The notes beneath the pieces are model-generated. The model saw nothing but the letters and a program-made list of their open reading frames with translations. It searched no databases and was not told the DNA's origin. Both the position numbers and the translations under genes were made by a program. DNA of 64,000 nt from an uncultured Porphyromonadaceae bacterium. GTDB taxonomy: Bacteria; Bacteroidota; Bacteroidia; Bacteroidales; Muribaculaceae. Positions 52,340-60,778 of the stretch are shown piece by piece (position 1 is the stretch's first letter; the number at the start of each line of letters is the position of its first letter). The DNA is taken from NCBI GenBank assembly GCA_946414395.1, contig CAMKOE010000002.1, positions 62,001-126,000 on the forward strand, written 5' to 3'.

Positions 52340-53077
52340 ATGAAACATCTCATCAAAGCCACCCTCCTACTGCTGGCCCTACTATTGCTGACCATGATAT
52401 CATGCTCTGGCAATCAGAGTGTGCCAAATTCAGACTCCACGTTCGAGGTCAACGGCATCAACTACAACAAAATCGATAGCAATAAAGTTGAAGTCACCAA
52501 CAAAATAACATCATATTCCCCGTATTCCAATGATTACTCTGGCTCGGTGACCATTCCCGCTACCGTCACCTACCACGGCACGACCTACTCCGTCACTTCC
52601 ATCGGCTACGGCGCGTTCGATCACTGCTACGGTCTTACCAACATCAATATACCCAAATCCGTTACAAACATCGACCGCTATGCGTTCCGAGGCTGCTCCA
52701 GCCTAACCAACATCAACATCCCCAACTCCGTCACTTCCATCGGCGACGAGGCGTTCGATGGCTGCTCCAGCCTAACCAGCATCAACATACCCAACTCCGT
52801 CACAGACATCACTAACTCTGCATTCTCATGCTGCTCTAGCCTTGAAAACATCTCAGTTGCTAGTAATAACACAAAGTACGATTCTCGCAACAACTGCAAT
52901 GCCATTATCGAAACGGCAACCAATACATTAATTGCTGGTTGCAAAAACACGACTATCCCTAACTCCGTCACTTCCATCGGCGCCGGGGCGTTCCTGGGCC
53001 GCTCCAGCCTAACCGCCATCAACATCCCAAACTCCGTCACTTCGATCCAGTGGATTGCGTTCTCTGGCTGTATTTAG
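52340..53077 (+). CDS. BspA-type leucine-rich repeat lipoprotein, probably truncated
   Basis: The 245-residue protein has a lipoprotein signal ending in ISCSG (cysteine about 22), then about eight LRR_5 repeats of the form IPNSVTSIGDEAFDGCSSLTSI (about residues 75-245). It contains GNCNAIIETA-like and ITNSAFSCCSSL segments similar to the large LRR-dockerin protein. The frame ends abruptly inside a repeat after AFSGC, where relatives continue with SSL, and the mobile element begins directly after. Truncation by insertion is therefore likely. The ATG was chosen for its signal peptide. Confidence 0.8.
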   Translation: MKHLIKATLLLLALLLLTMISCSGNQSVPNSDSTFEVNGINYNKIDSNKVEVTNKITSYSPYSNDYSGSVTIPATVTYHGTTYSVTSIGYGAFDHCYGLTNINIPKSVTNIDRYAFRGCSSLTNINIPNSVTSIGDEAFDGCSSLTSINIPNSVTDITNSAFSCCSSLENISVASNNTKYDSRNNCNAIIETATNTLIAGCKNTTIPNSVTSIGAGAFLGRSSLTAINIPNSVTSIQWIAFSGCI

Positions 53078-53425
53078 AGGTCTCTAACTAACCATTAACA
53101 GCACTAAACAACCAAATGTAAAACACTGAAATATAGTCACTTTTAGATTTTAACACTTCGCGGCGTGTTTTTGGTTGCTTCGGAAATTCCCTATATTTTT
53201 GCCACGTATTTCTACCGCAGGGAATTTACGGGGCTTTATTTTTGCCACATCGTGAACGGAGTTGACAAAGGTTGCTGACGGATTACAATAGATGACAGGT
53301 TCCAAACCAGTTTTGAGAATAGCAACATCGTGGCAAAAGACGACATAGAGAGTCGAGTGTTTACTTGTGATGACCTTGCGTAGAGGTACAACAAAGAACA
53401 TGTTGAACCAATAAATATCGCAAGT
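53078..53425. other. Left end region of the mobile element
   Basis: No gene is seen. ATTTTTGCCAC occurs twice as a direct repeat (about 53196 and 53238) and GTGGCAAAA once inverted (about 53331); these may be integrase or excisionase binding sites. TATTTTTG sequences inside them also match the promoter -7 pattern. The true end cannot be fixed without the right end. Confidence 0.55.
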
Positions 53426-54388
53426 ATGTCAAAGACCAGAAAATGCGCACATTGTGGCAAGGTTTTCACCACGAAAAGCGGAATGCAGAAGTTCTGCTCG
53501 GAAGAATGTGCCGAGCAGGCAAAGGAAGCCAGGAAGAAACGTCAACGTGACTTCCTTCGAGCCGTTGAACCGATAATGGAACTCCAGCAGCAGGAGTATC
53601 TGACCTTCTCCAAAGCAGCCATCCTGTTAGGTTGTACCCGTCAGTATGTCTATAAACTCGTTGAGCAGGGGAAACTTCCTGCCTCACGGCTGAGCAGCCG
53701 AATGTCTCTCGTCCGCAGGAGTGACATCGAAAAGATGTTTGAGAGCAATCCCTACAATCGTGTCATACCATGTTCAAAGCCAAAGAGGGCTGCTGACAAA
53801 GTACAACGAACATCTTCCAAGAAGGATAGCAAGAATGTGCAGCCAACAGATGAAGTCCTTGAATACTATTCCGGCGAAGAGGTGATGGAGACCTATAAGG
53901 TCAAACGGTCTTGGTTATACACCACAGCCAAACGTCACCAGATCCCCGTATGCCGTATCGCAGGACGCAACTATTACAGCAAAAAACACGTTGATGCCAT
54001 TTTCGCCACACCCACCGGCATTGAAGGAATCATTGACTGGCTTTCATCCCAAGAGGTAGCCGAACGTTACGACATGAACCTCAATGCGGTTCGTTCATAT
54101 GCCCATAATCACAAGATACCGAGTAAGCGTGAGCACGGACGCACCTACTACTCCCAAAGCCATTTTGACGAGCTTCGCAGCACAGACCTCGTTTCCGACG
54201 ACCGCTACTGCACATCGGGAGAAGTGGCAGAGAAATACGGCATTTCCAAAGCCAACGTAGGAGTCATAGTAAAGAAGCACCATATCACCAAGGTCAAGGT
54301 GGGACGGAACAATCTGCTTGTCAAGGAGGAGTTTGATAAAGTGATGGCAGACCGACTGGCGCAATTCGGTTCCTACAGGATACTATGA
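53426..54388 (+). CDS. Zinc-finger protein with four excisionase-type helix-turn-helix modules
   Basis: The 320-residue protein begins with a CxxC...CxxxC zinc finger (CAHC at about 8-11, FCSEEC near 28-33). Four tandem modules of the small excisionase type follow: YLTFSKAAILLGCTRQYVYKL (about 55), YYSGEEVMETYKVKRSWLY (about 145), WLSSQEVAERYDMNLNAVR (about 200) and YCTSGEVAEKYGISKANVG (about 260). Such proteins often stand before the integrase in Bacteroidales mobile elements and may direct recombination or transcription. Having four copies in one chain is unusual. Confidence 0.8.
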   Translation: MSKTRKCAHCGKVFTTKSGMQKFCSEECAEQAKEARKKRQRDFLRAVEPIMELQQQEYLTFSKAAILLGCTRQYVYKLVEQGKLPASRLSSRMSLVRRSDIEKMFESNPYNRVIPCSKPKRAADKVQRTSSKKDSKNVQPTDEVLEYYSGEEVMETYKVKRSWLYTTAKRHQIPVCRIAGRNYYSKKHVDAIFATPTGIEGIIDWLSSQEVAERYDMNLNAVRSYAHNHKIPSKREHGRTYYSQSHFDELRSTDLVSDDRYCTSGEVAEKYGISKANVGVIVKKHHITKVKVGRNNLLVKEEFDKVMADRLAQFGSYRIL

Positions 54389-54584
54389 GCACATTAATTC
54401 CGGCACATTTCACGATTACTCGCCAATAACCAAGTTATTCCGCAATGATTCACAAGTTACGGCAAGTTATCAATGTCACTCGCGCATCATTCCACTACTT
54501 TGCGCCTGAAAAGTGGCAACAGCCATCATCAATCATGGCAACTGATAACGAATCAATGTATAACATATAATAAAGTAAAGTACT

Positions 54585-55724
54585 ATGAGCAACATTTGTA
54601 AGACCGTGACCCTCCGCACACGGAAGATCAAAGGCGGAGAACAGCTGTCCTTCTATTTGGACTATTACCCTGGCTACAGGGACGAGAGCACAATGAAGGT
54701 CATGCGCCATGAATCCCTCGGCATCTACATCTACGCCAAGCCTAAGAATCAGAGAGAAAGGGATTATAACGACCGCATGCGCGAGAAAGCCGAGGCTTTG
54801 CGCTGCCGCCGCTTCGAGTCCATCGTCAACGAACGCTATGACTTTTTTGACAAGGAGAAGATGAAAGGAGACTTTCTTGCTTACTTCAAGATGAAGGCCG
54901 ACAAGAAGAACTGCAAATGGCAGCATGTCTATAAGCATTTCAACCGCTTCTGCATCGGCAAATGCACATTTGAGGAAATCAACGTCGATCTTTGCAACAG
55001 ATTCCGTGAGTACCTGATGACCGCACCGCAGACCATCCACACAGAACACAGGCTGCACATCAATTCCATCGCAGGATATTGGTCAACATTCAGGGCAGTC
55101 CTTCATACCGCCTACAGGGAACATAAGATCATGGAGAACCCTAACGGTTTTTTAGAGCGCATCGACACTATCCCAACAGTCAAGGAGCACTTGTCACGAC
55201 AGGAACTTGTCAGGTTGGCGAACACTCCATGCGAATACTCGGTTTTAAAGACAGCCTTCCTTTTCGCCTGTCTTACTGGACTGAGGAAAAGCGATATCAA
55301 ACAGCTTGAATGGACACACATACAGCCCTACGGTGACGGCGGCATGTATGTCACTCTACGGATGCAGAAGACCAAGGAGCTGGTGAACAACCCCATCAGT
55401 GACGAGGCTTTGGAACTGATTGGAGGCAGCGGAACGGGCAAGGTCTTTGAGGGTTTCACCGACAAGATGACGCAGACACCGCTGAAGAACTGGCTGAAAG
55501 CGGCTGGCATCACGAAAAAGATCTCGTTCCATTGCAGCCGTCACACTTTCGGCTCATTACAGGTGGATGCAGGCACCAGTGTCTATACCGTCCAGCACAT
55601 GCTGGGACACAAGAATGTCTCGACTACACAGATCTATGCGACCATGGCAGACGATTCCAAGCGCGAGTCAGTCAACCGCATCACGCTAAAGCCGTTCAAG
55701 GCGGTAAAGTTGAAAGTGGTCTGA
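54585..55724 (+). CDS. Tyrosine recombinase (integrase)
   Basis: The 379-residue protein has the N-terminal Bacteroidota-type arm-binding region and a C-terminal catalytic domain with LTGLRKSDIKQLEW (arginine I), FHCSRHTFGS (HxxR) and LGHKNVSTTQIYATM (catalytic tyrosine about residue 350). It should cut and join the element ends. It lies directly after the HTH gene, and a terminator-like hairpin follows. The integration target is not identifiable because the right end is not in the window. Confidence 0.95.
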   Translation: MSNICKTVTLRTRKIKGGEQLSFYLDYYPGYRDESTMKVMRHESLGIYIYAKPKNQRERDYNDRMREKAEALRCRRFESIVNERYDFFDKEKMKGDFLAYFKMKADKKNCKWQHVYKHFNRFCIGKCTFEEINVDLCNRFREYLMTAPQTIHTEHRLHINSIAGYWSTFRAVLHTAYREHKIMENPNGFLERIDTIPTVKEHLSRQELVRLANTPCEYSVLKTAFLFACLTGLRKSDIKQLEWTHIQPYGDGGMYVTLRMQKTKELVNNPISDEALELIGGSGTGKVFEGFTDKMTQTPLKNWLKAAGITKKISFHCSRHTFGSLQVDAGTSVYTVQHMLGHKNVSTTQIYATMADDSKRESVNRITLKPFKAVKLKVV

Positions 55725-55755
55725 GAATGACATACCATTTATCTGGACACACTAC

Positions 55756-55783
55756 AGGGAGGGGCGTTGCTTCTCCCTTTTTC
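55756..55783 (+). terminator. Terminator after the integrase
   Basis: AGGGAG (55756-55761) pairs with CTCCCT (55773-55778) and is followed by T-rich sequence. The stem is short. Confidence 0.6.
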
Positions 55784-56032
55784 TTTCCCTCTATTCGTCA
55801 TCCATGTCTTTTTTGGAGGATAGGATGTTGGTTCTGTTTGAGTGGGATTATAGAACCAAATTGCCAGATAAAGCGAAAAAGATGCGGATAAATGGGGTAA
55901 TCGTCAATAATAGGTAGGAATCAGAGTAATTTCGCAATGTGTTTTAACTGTATGTGTATTGATGAGGAACTATCGCAAGCATACGGTAACAAATAGACAT
56001 TCGACAACAATATTACGAAAAAGACCAGTTAT
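55784..56032. other. Element intergenic region with no recognised feature
   Basis: I see no gene, strong promoter match or repeat between the integrase terminator and the membrane protein gene. Confidence 0.5.
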
Positions 56033-56875
56033 ATGAAAACAACTCTGATTCGAAAAAGCGCAAATGCAAAGATGCACTTCAAAATGACCTTTAAGGCGAC
56101 ACTGCATGTTCTTCTTGGCATTGCAGTTCTGTTCATCGCTATCATCCCGGCCAGGATGGTAAGTGGCATCTTTTCACAAGACACAACCATATTCATTATC
56201 TCGTTGACTGGCTTTATTGCCCTGCTGGAATATGTCGTGTGGTGTTTCCTCAACGGACCATCGGTGGTGTATGATTCATTAAAATTCTCCAAGGCTGATG
56301 GTTTGCTTCGAGATAGTCCTACCGTTGATGTGCCGATAAAGCCGACATTGGCGGACACAGAGATGGATTCCCAAGAATCAATTGAGAAGATTGTTGAGGA
56401 GACCGAGGTGAACAAAACGGAGAACAATCATCTTGCCCTCTACAAAAAAGGATGTGATGATTACTACCACAATGTGGCTGCACAAAAGAAGGAACGACTT
56501 GACATCATCGCCGCCTATCTGCACTACATCATGGCTCCTTTCATCAAGCAGGAGGAAATGGACTGCTTTTGTAACGAAGTCATGTCTTTCGCCATCAATC
56601 CAGACTATCTGCCTAAGCCATGGAAGGGGCTAAAAGGCACGTTGACCAGCTTCGATGTCCGTCACCTGATATGGAACATTGCCGTAAGGTTGGGACTCGG
56701 CAAGGGCAAGCCCTATAGCGTGGAAACCTGCATCAATTTCATCCGCACCATGTTTCCTGACCTGTGTGAAGACCTTGACTCTTCCACATTGAAGAATCTA
56801 AGAGTAACATCCACTACTGAAAAGATCCACATTGATGAACCTGGCAATGACGGCATCTCATTCCATATTCAATGA
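56033..56875 (+). CDS. Mobile-element membrane protein of unknown function
   Basis: The 280-residue protein has two N-terminal membrane helices (about 27-52 and 55-78) and a soluble part with an acidic, glutamate-rich stretch near 110-130. The C-terminal half shows FDVRHLIWNIAVRLGLGKGKPYSVETCINFI, a helical region that recurs in proteins found next to integrases of this element type. I cannot assign a function. It is on the same strand as the integrase with a 308-base gap. Confidence 0.65.
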   Translation: MKTTLIRKSANAKMHFKMTFKATLHVLLGIAVLFIAIIPARMVSGIFSQDTTIFIISLTGFIALLEYVVWCFLNGPSVVYDSLKFSKADGLLRDSPTVDVPIKPTLADTEMDSQESIEKIVEETEVNKTENNHLALYKKGCDDYYHNVAAQKKERLDIIAAYLHYIMAPFIKQEEMDCFCNEVMSFAINPDYLPKPWKGLKGTLTSFDVRHLIWNIAVRLGLGKGKPYSVETCINFIRTMFPDLCEDLDSSTLKNLRVTSTTEKIHIDEPGNDGISFHIQ

Positions 56876-57205
56876 TGAATTACGAACTATACGGGATTCT
56901 TTGCCTTTACTCCTTCCTTACCCCCACATAAAATATTATTTGGAATATATTATCAATGTCAAAGCCCCAAGAGTACAATTCTACTGTCGCCATTGCCGCA
57001 GTCTCAGTCCATCGTTTTTGTGTCAGGAGGTACAAAGCAAAGGTAGTTACTCGCTACTAAATAACCTAGTTCAGCATTGATAATTATTATCGGCATCCTT
57101 TTCTGGCTGTCAACAATGTTTCACGGCATCTAGCTGCAACAACTCGTTATTAGTGTGTTGTGCAATAGATTCAGCTATCTGAGAACAGAAATTGAAAATG
57201 GATAG
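56876..57205. other. Element intergenic region with no recognised feature
   Basis: No gene, promoter match or repeat seen. Base composition begins to become AT-rich here, continuing into the two-gene cargo. Confidence 0.5.
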
Positions 57206-57640
57206 TTACACATTTTTATATCTTGAAATGTATTGCGATAAGTAGATATATAGTGTAAATATGCACCCCACCATTAATAATGAAGTTGCACCATAAGCAA
57301 CATATCGTAAAGTATAAGACCTTAAAGAGAGGTAAATGCAGAATAGGATGAATATAATAATATCAAAAATAATTATCGCAATGAGAGCATTGTTCATATT
57401 CTTCATCCTGCCCATATACTTATTTGCAAAATGCAAATCGCTTTTTTTTACGGGGTCAAGAATCTCAGAGTTCTTTATTTCATCTGTAAGATTTCTAATA
57501 ATTCGTTTGTTGTTTTCCATAAATGAATATACAACTGTAAAAATTGTGATGGCTATACCTAGGACCCCTAACAACAAAGAAATACAAATATTATCTATAG
57601 TAGTAAAGAACTCGGATGGTAAATTATTAAACATTTCCAT
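57206..57640 (-). CDS. Small three-helix membrane protein, cargo gene 2
   Basis: The 144-residue protein has three predicted membrane helices (about 17-45, 82-104 and 114-138) and short polar ends. No family is recognised. Its start lies inside the last codons of the upstream gene (14-base overlap), so translation is coupled. The codons are AT-rich and unlike both the chromosome and the mobilization genes of the element, which points to separate acquisition. A membrane protein coupled to a soluble partner in an element cargo resembles the effector half of known two-gene defence systems, but this is only an analogy. Confidence 0.7.
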   Translation of the reverse strand: MEMFNNLPSEFFTTIDNICISLLLGVLGIAITIFTVVYSFMENNKRIIRNLTDEIKNSEILDPVKKSDLHFANKYMGRMKNMNNALIAIIIFDIIIFILFCIYLSLRSYTLRYVAYGATSLLMVGCIFTLYIYLSQYISRYKNV

Positions 57641-58556
57641 TTGTCAAATAGTTTGTTATTACTTCATTAAAATTTCTTACCATAGTTGTGATATTGTTGA
57701 TATCTGGGAGGTCATGTACATCAAGATTATGTGCATAGCCATACTTAGACACAAAAGTAGATTGCAAATTACCATCATCATCTAATTCCTGTGTAATAGT
57801 ATCTGTAGTTGCCCTATTATTCGGATCTTTAAAGATTTTAATTTTCCTTTTAATTCCTTCAATTAGACTTGCGTTATCATTAATGATTTCCTGCGCTTCA
57901 TCTGTGGTGACATTTGCATATCTTATAGAATGAGTTGTCTTTACTGTTGCACAAACTACTTTGTCATGGACTGCAATGTGTTCGTTTTCTTCATTCTCTA
58001 AAGTGGCAAACGAAACTTCAATTTCAGGTATTACGTTAATACCATTTAAAGCATTTGGTAATGCAAACTTAAATGGAAGTTTAAATATTTTGTTGACTGT
58101 ATACTTTATTGTGTTAATAATATCTGCATCATCTTTATTTGGAGTATCGTAGATTACAATTATCCACTTATTTGTCCAACTATTATTGCACTGCTCAATA
58201 ACAGGATATAATAATGCGAAATTTTTGGAACTTCCAATTCTATCACTTGGATTGATAAAAACTTCTGGGTTTTGATCTTTCTGTAAATATAAATCATCGA
58301 ATCCCTCTCTATATTCTTCAACACAAATGATTATAGATTGTTGCTGACCAATATTGCAAAGATCGTAATTAATATGTTTTATTACCTTAAATTTACTCTT
58401 TCCTCGAAATGGGATACGAAGTTTTTGATCAGCAGCCAAATTGTTATAGCCTTCAATTTCGCGGATGATATCTTGACGCAATGATATGCATTGCTCATGA
58501 TGAGAACTTAAAACACTTGTGATTAACGTTGGATACTTAATTTTTAATGTTGCCAT
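57627..58556 (-). CDS. Soluble protein of unknown function, cargo gene 1
   Basis: The 309-residue protein has no signal, membrane segment or motif I know. The N-terminal half reads as a mixed alpha/beta domain (SIIICVEEYREGFDDLY, KWIIVIYDTPNKDDAD), possibly a Rossmann-like fold. The C-terminal part, from about residue 230, includes an IKRKIKIFKDPNNRATTDTITQELDDDG segment and looks more extended. It is very AT-rich. It directly precedes and overlaps the membrane-protein gene. It could sense a signal and pass it to its partner, but nothing in the sequence shows this. Confidence 0.7.
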   Translation of the reverse strand: MATLKIKYPTLITSVLSSHHEQCISLRQDIIREIEGYNNLAADQKLRIPFRGKSKFKVIKHINYDLCNIGQQQSIIICVEEYREGFDDLYLQKDQNPEVFINPSDRIGSSKNFALLYPVIEQCNNSWTNKWIIVIYDTPNKDDADIINTIKYTVNKIFKLPFKFALPNALNGINVIPEIEVSFATLENEENEHIAVHDKVVCATVKTTHSIRYANVTTDEAQEIINDNASLIEGIKRKIKIFKDPNNRATTDTITQELDDDGNLQSTFVSKYGYAHNLDVHDLPDINNITTMVRNFNEVITNYLTNGNV

Positions 58557-58665
58557 ATTATTGTTTTTTCTTGTCCACCACTATTGTATTATTTGATACT
58601 CTATGTTTCTTTCGTGGAACTTTTGTTTTAGAAACATTTGCGGAAAATATGATAATCAGTTTCCT

Positions 58666-59985
58666 TTAGAAACCAAGTTCTGAATCATTGAGTAAGAATG
58701 GAATGACACCGACATACGTGATTCCGTCATCATCAGTCCAAGCTTTTACATTTCCGTCAAGAATGACAAACTTGCGGAAAAAGTCACCAGAGTTCTTCAA
58801 CGAGAACGTTTCCTGATACCGTTTGTCTTCGGTATCCACATTCAATGCAGATTGAATATAAATCTTCTCACGTCCTGTATTGACAACAAAGTCTATCTCA
58901 TATTGAACCTGTTGCTTCTTCTTGTCCTTGATTCGGGTTAGTTCAACAACACCTACATCTACACTGTAGCCTCTACGGACAAGCTCGATGAAAATCATGT
59001 TTTCCATCAAGTGTGACTTCTCCTGCTGTCGGAAATTGAGTTTGGCGTTTCTCAGACCCAAATCCATTGAATAGTATTTTTGTGTGTTCTCAAAATACCG
59101 TTTCCCTTTAATGTCGTAACGCTTGGCACTGACAAAAAGATAGGCATCCTCCAGATAGTCCAAATAATTCTTGATGGTGTGGTCTGATGTGTTCCGTCTC
59201 ATCAATGAACCTGCGGTATTGGCAAGCTTATGTGGATTGGTCAACGAGCCTACTGACGATGACAGCGAGTCAATCAAGGCATCCAGCACCTCGTCATCTT
59301 TCAGTTTATAGCGTTCCAAGATATCCTTTATATACACATTCTTATAAAGTCCCTTTAAATACTTGCGCTTTTCTGCCTCATCTTTTTCTAAAACGGCCAA
59401 AGGCATACCGCCAAACATCAGATATTCTTCCATGGCATCCGTTTTTTCCTTTCCTGACACGGCATAAAATTCTTTGAACGACAACGGATAGACTTTGATT
59501 TCCGCACCTCGGTCACGGAAGTTGGTGACAATATCCTTTGATAGCATCTTAGAGTTGGAACCTGTAACATAGATGTCCAGATTATTTCGTGCCATCAAGT
59601 CGTTCAAGATGTCGTAGAATGTTGTATAGAGCATGTCTTGATCTTCTTCAGGAACCACGCTTTCGTCCACATCTTCGTTTTTAACTTTGTATGACATCTG
59701 AATTTCATCGATGAAAACATAATATCGTTTTTCCACATCTTTAGCTTGACTGAGGACGTACTCGTACAGTTCGTTGGGATTTCTGTACTTCATATTGGCC
59801 TTCCTGTCCAAGGCTATTTCCACAAAACAGTCTTCTGGGACGCCCTCTGCCTTAAGGTAATCCTTGTATAGGGTCGATAGGAGAAAGGACTTGCCGCAAC
59901 GACGTATGCCCGTAATGATCTTCACCTTCCCGTTCCATCGCTTATTCAGCAATGCCTCTACATAATGGTCTCTTCTAATAATCAT
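58666..59985 (-). CDS. DUF4143 family AAA ATPase
   Basis: The 439-residue protein has the AAA_14/DUF4143 layout. The Walker A motif is in ITGIRRCGKSFLLST (about residues 20-34), Walker B is YVFIDEIQM near 103, and a DNA-binding-like C-terminal half has YEIDFVVNTG near residue 378. Its members are common cargo in Bacteroidales but their function is unsettled. A near-perfect palindrome sits between its -7 element and its start codon, so it looks tightly regulated. The internal ATG is chosen for its position after that promoter. Confidence 0.88.
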   Translation of the reverse strand: MIIRRDHYVEALLNKRWNGKVKIITGIRRCGKSFLLSTLYKDYLKAEGVPEDCFVEIALDRKANMKYRNPNELYEYVLSQAKDVEKRYYVFIDEIQMSYKVKNEDVDESVVPEEDQDMLYTTFYDILNDLMARNNLDIYVTGSNSKMLSKDIVTNFRDRGAEIKVYPLSFKEFYAVSGKEKTDAMEEYLMFGGMPLAVLEKDEAEKRKYLKGLYKNVYIKDILERYKLKDDEVLDALIDSLSSSVGSLTNPHKLANTAGSLMRRNTSDHTIKNYLDYLEDAYLFVSAKRYDIKGKRYFENTQKYYSMDLGLRNAKLNFRQQEKSHLMENMIFIELVRRGYSVDVGVVELTRIKDKKKQQVQYEIDFVVNTGREKIYIQSALNVDTEDKRYQETFSLKNSGDFFRKFVILDGNVKAWTDDDGITYVGVIPFLLNDSELGF

Positions 59986-60001
59986 AGTTTTGAATAATGC
60001 T

Positions 60002-60040
60002 ACTGCAAAAATGGTCGAATAATTCGACTGTTTTTGCAGT
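60002..60040. promoter_or_regulatory. Near-perfect palindrome in the leader of the DUF4143 ATPase gene
   Basis: ACTGCAAAAA (60002-60011) mirrors TTTTTGCAGT (60031-60040), and the centre TCGAAT/ATTCGA (60015-60027) pairs as well, leaving only a short asymmetric stretch each side. It lies between the -7 element and the start codon, so it can serve as an operator or as a leader hairpin. Confidence 0.75.
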
Positions 60041-60041
60041 G

Positions 60042-60049
60042 CAAAAGTA
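60042..60049 (-). promoter_or_regulatory. -7 element TACTTTTG for the DUF4143 ATPase gene
   Basis: It is an exact TAnnTTTG match on the minus strand, directly beside the palindrome and about 57 bases before the start codon. Confidence 0.65.
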
Positions 60050-60101
60050 TGATGTTTTAGAAAAATGAGCAAATATAAAGCTACAAATCTACTATATTAT
60101 C

Positions 60102-60203
60102 TTAATTTATGGATAAGCAAATGCGCTTCAAGCCATTTTCATAATCAAAGAAAAAATAGTCGTCCCTTTTCCATTCATTGTTGTCCTTGATAGCTATAAT
60201 CAT
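60102..60203 (-). pseudogene. Remnant of a protein-coding gene (about 33-44 codons)
   Basis: On the minus strand an open stretch from a TGA at 60234 encodes LLESEGITNGMIIAIKDNN and, after EWKRDDYFFFDYENG, ends in KRICLSIN and a stop. The amino-acid composition looks like the C-terminus of a real protein. Only the ATG at 60203 could begin a small protein. I interpret it as a leftover fragment in the element; a real small gene is not excluded. Confidence 0.35.
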
Positions 60204-60359
60204 GCCATTTGTAATGCCTTCTGACTCCAATAATCATCGATAATCACGACTTTTCAAGTTATAGTGAGGTGATTCAGAAGTTACCGTGAGTTTCCATCGG
60301 CACGGGTGCGTCATTCCTGTCCTTTGCCGCCGGTCTCTAACCAAAGACCGTGAAAAAAC

Positions 60360-60746
60360 ATGGAAAAACAAGAACTTACATTCAACGACCTCCCGCAGGT
60401 CGTCGCCCAGCTTCGGGATGAGGTGATGGGCTTGAGAGCCCTGCTGTTGAAGCAGCAGGAAGAGAACAGGAATAACCAAGTACGTGAAAACCGCCACAAG
60501 CCTATGACGGTGGAGGAAGCGGCTGAGTACACGCGCATCCCTATAGGAACGCTGTACATGAAACTCGGTGACGGGACGATACCGGCAACGAAACCAGGGA
60601 AACGCTACGTCCTCTATCAGGATGAGCTTGACAAGTGGCTGGAAGCGAACCGCAAGAACGCAGTGCCTCTTACTGCCGACGAGAAGAACGAGGCCATCCT
60701 CTCTTCCCACAAACGTAAGCCGAACAAGGCGGACTGGCATGATTAA
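60360..60746 (+). CDS. Excisionase-like helix-turn-helix protein
   Basis: The 128-residue protein has an N-terminal helical region (EKQELTFNDLPQVVAQLRDEV) and the typical small winged HTH motif MTVEEAAEYTRIPIGTLYMKL near residues 50-70, followed by ATKPGKRYVLYQDELDKWL. This is the pattern of Bacteroidota HTH_17/excisionase proteins that steer integrase toward excision or control mobilization genes. It is 32 bases before the next gene on the same strand. Its start follows a small hairpin. Confidence 0.85.
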   Translation: MEKQELTFNDLPQVVAQLRDEVMGLRALLLKQQEENRNNQVRENRHKPMTVEEAAEYTRIPIGTLYMKLGDGTIPATKPGKRYVLYQDELDKWLEANRKNAVPLTADEKNEAILSSHKRKPNKADWHD

Positions 60747-60778
60747 CCTTATTGTTCAACATCTAAACAGAAACGATT

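Noticed and set aside
58666-59985. DUF4143 ATPase as a toxin-antitoxin antitoxin or toxin
   Set aside because: No small partner gene overlaps or lies within a short distance on the same strand, and the protein is a complete ATPase; the neighbouring remnant is too decayed to judge.
60102-60203. A genuine small protein gene rather than a remnant
   Set aside because: No ribosome-binding site or promoter is apparent and the open frame continues upstream to a stop without a better start; kept only as a low-confidence remnant.
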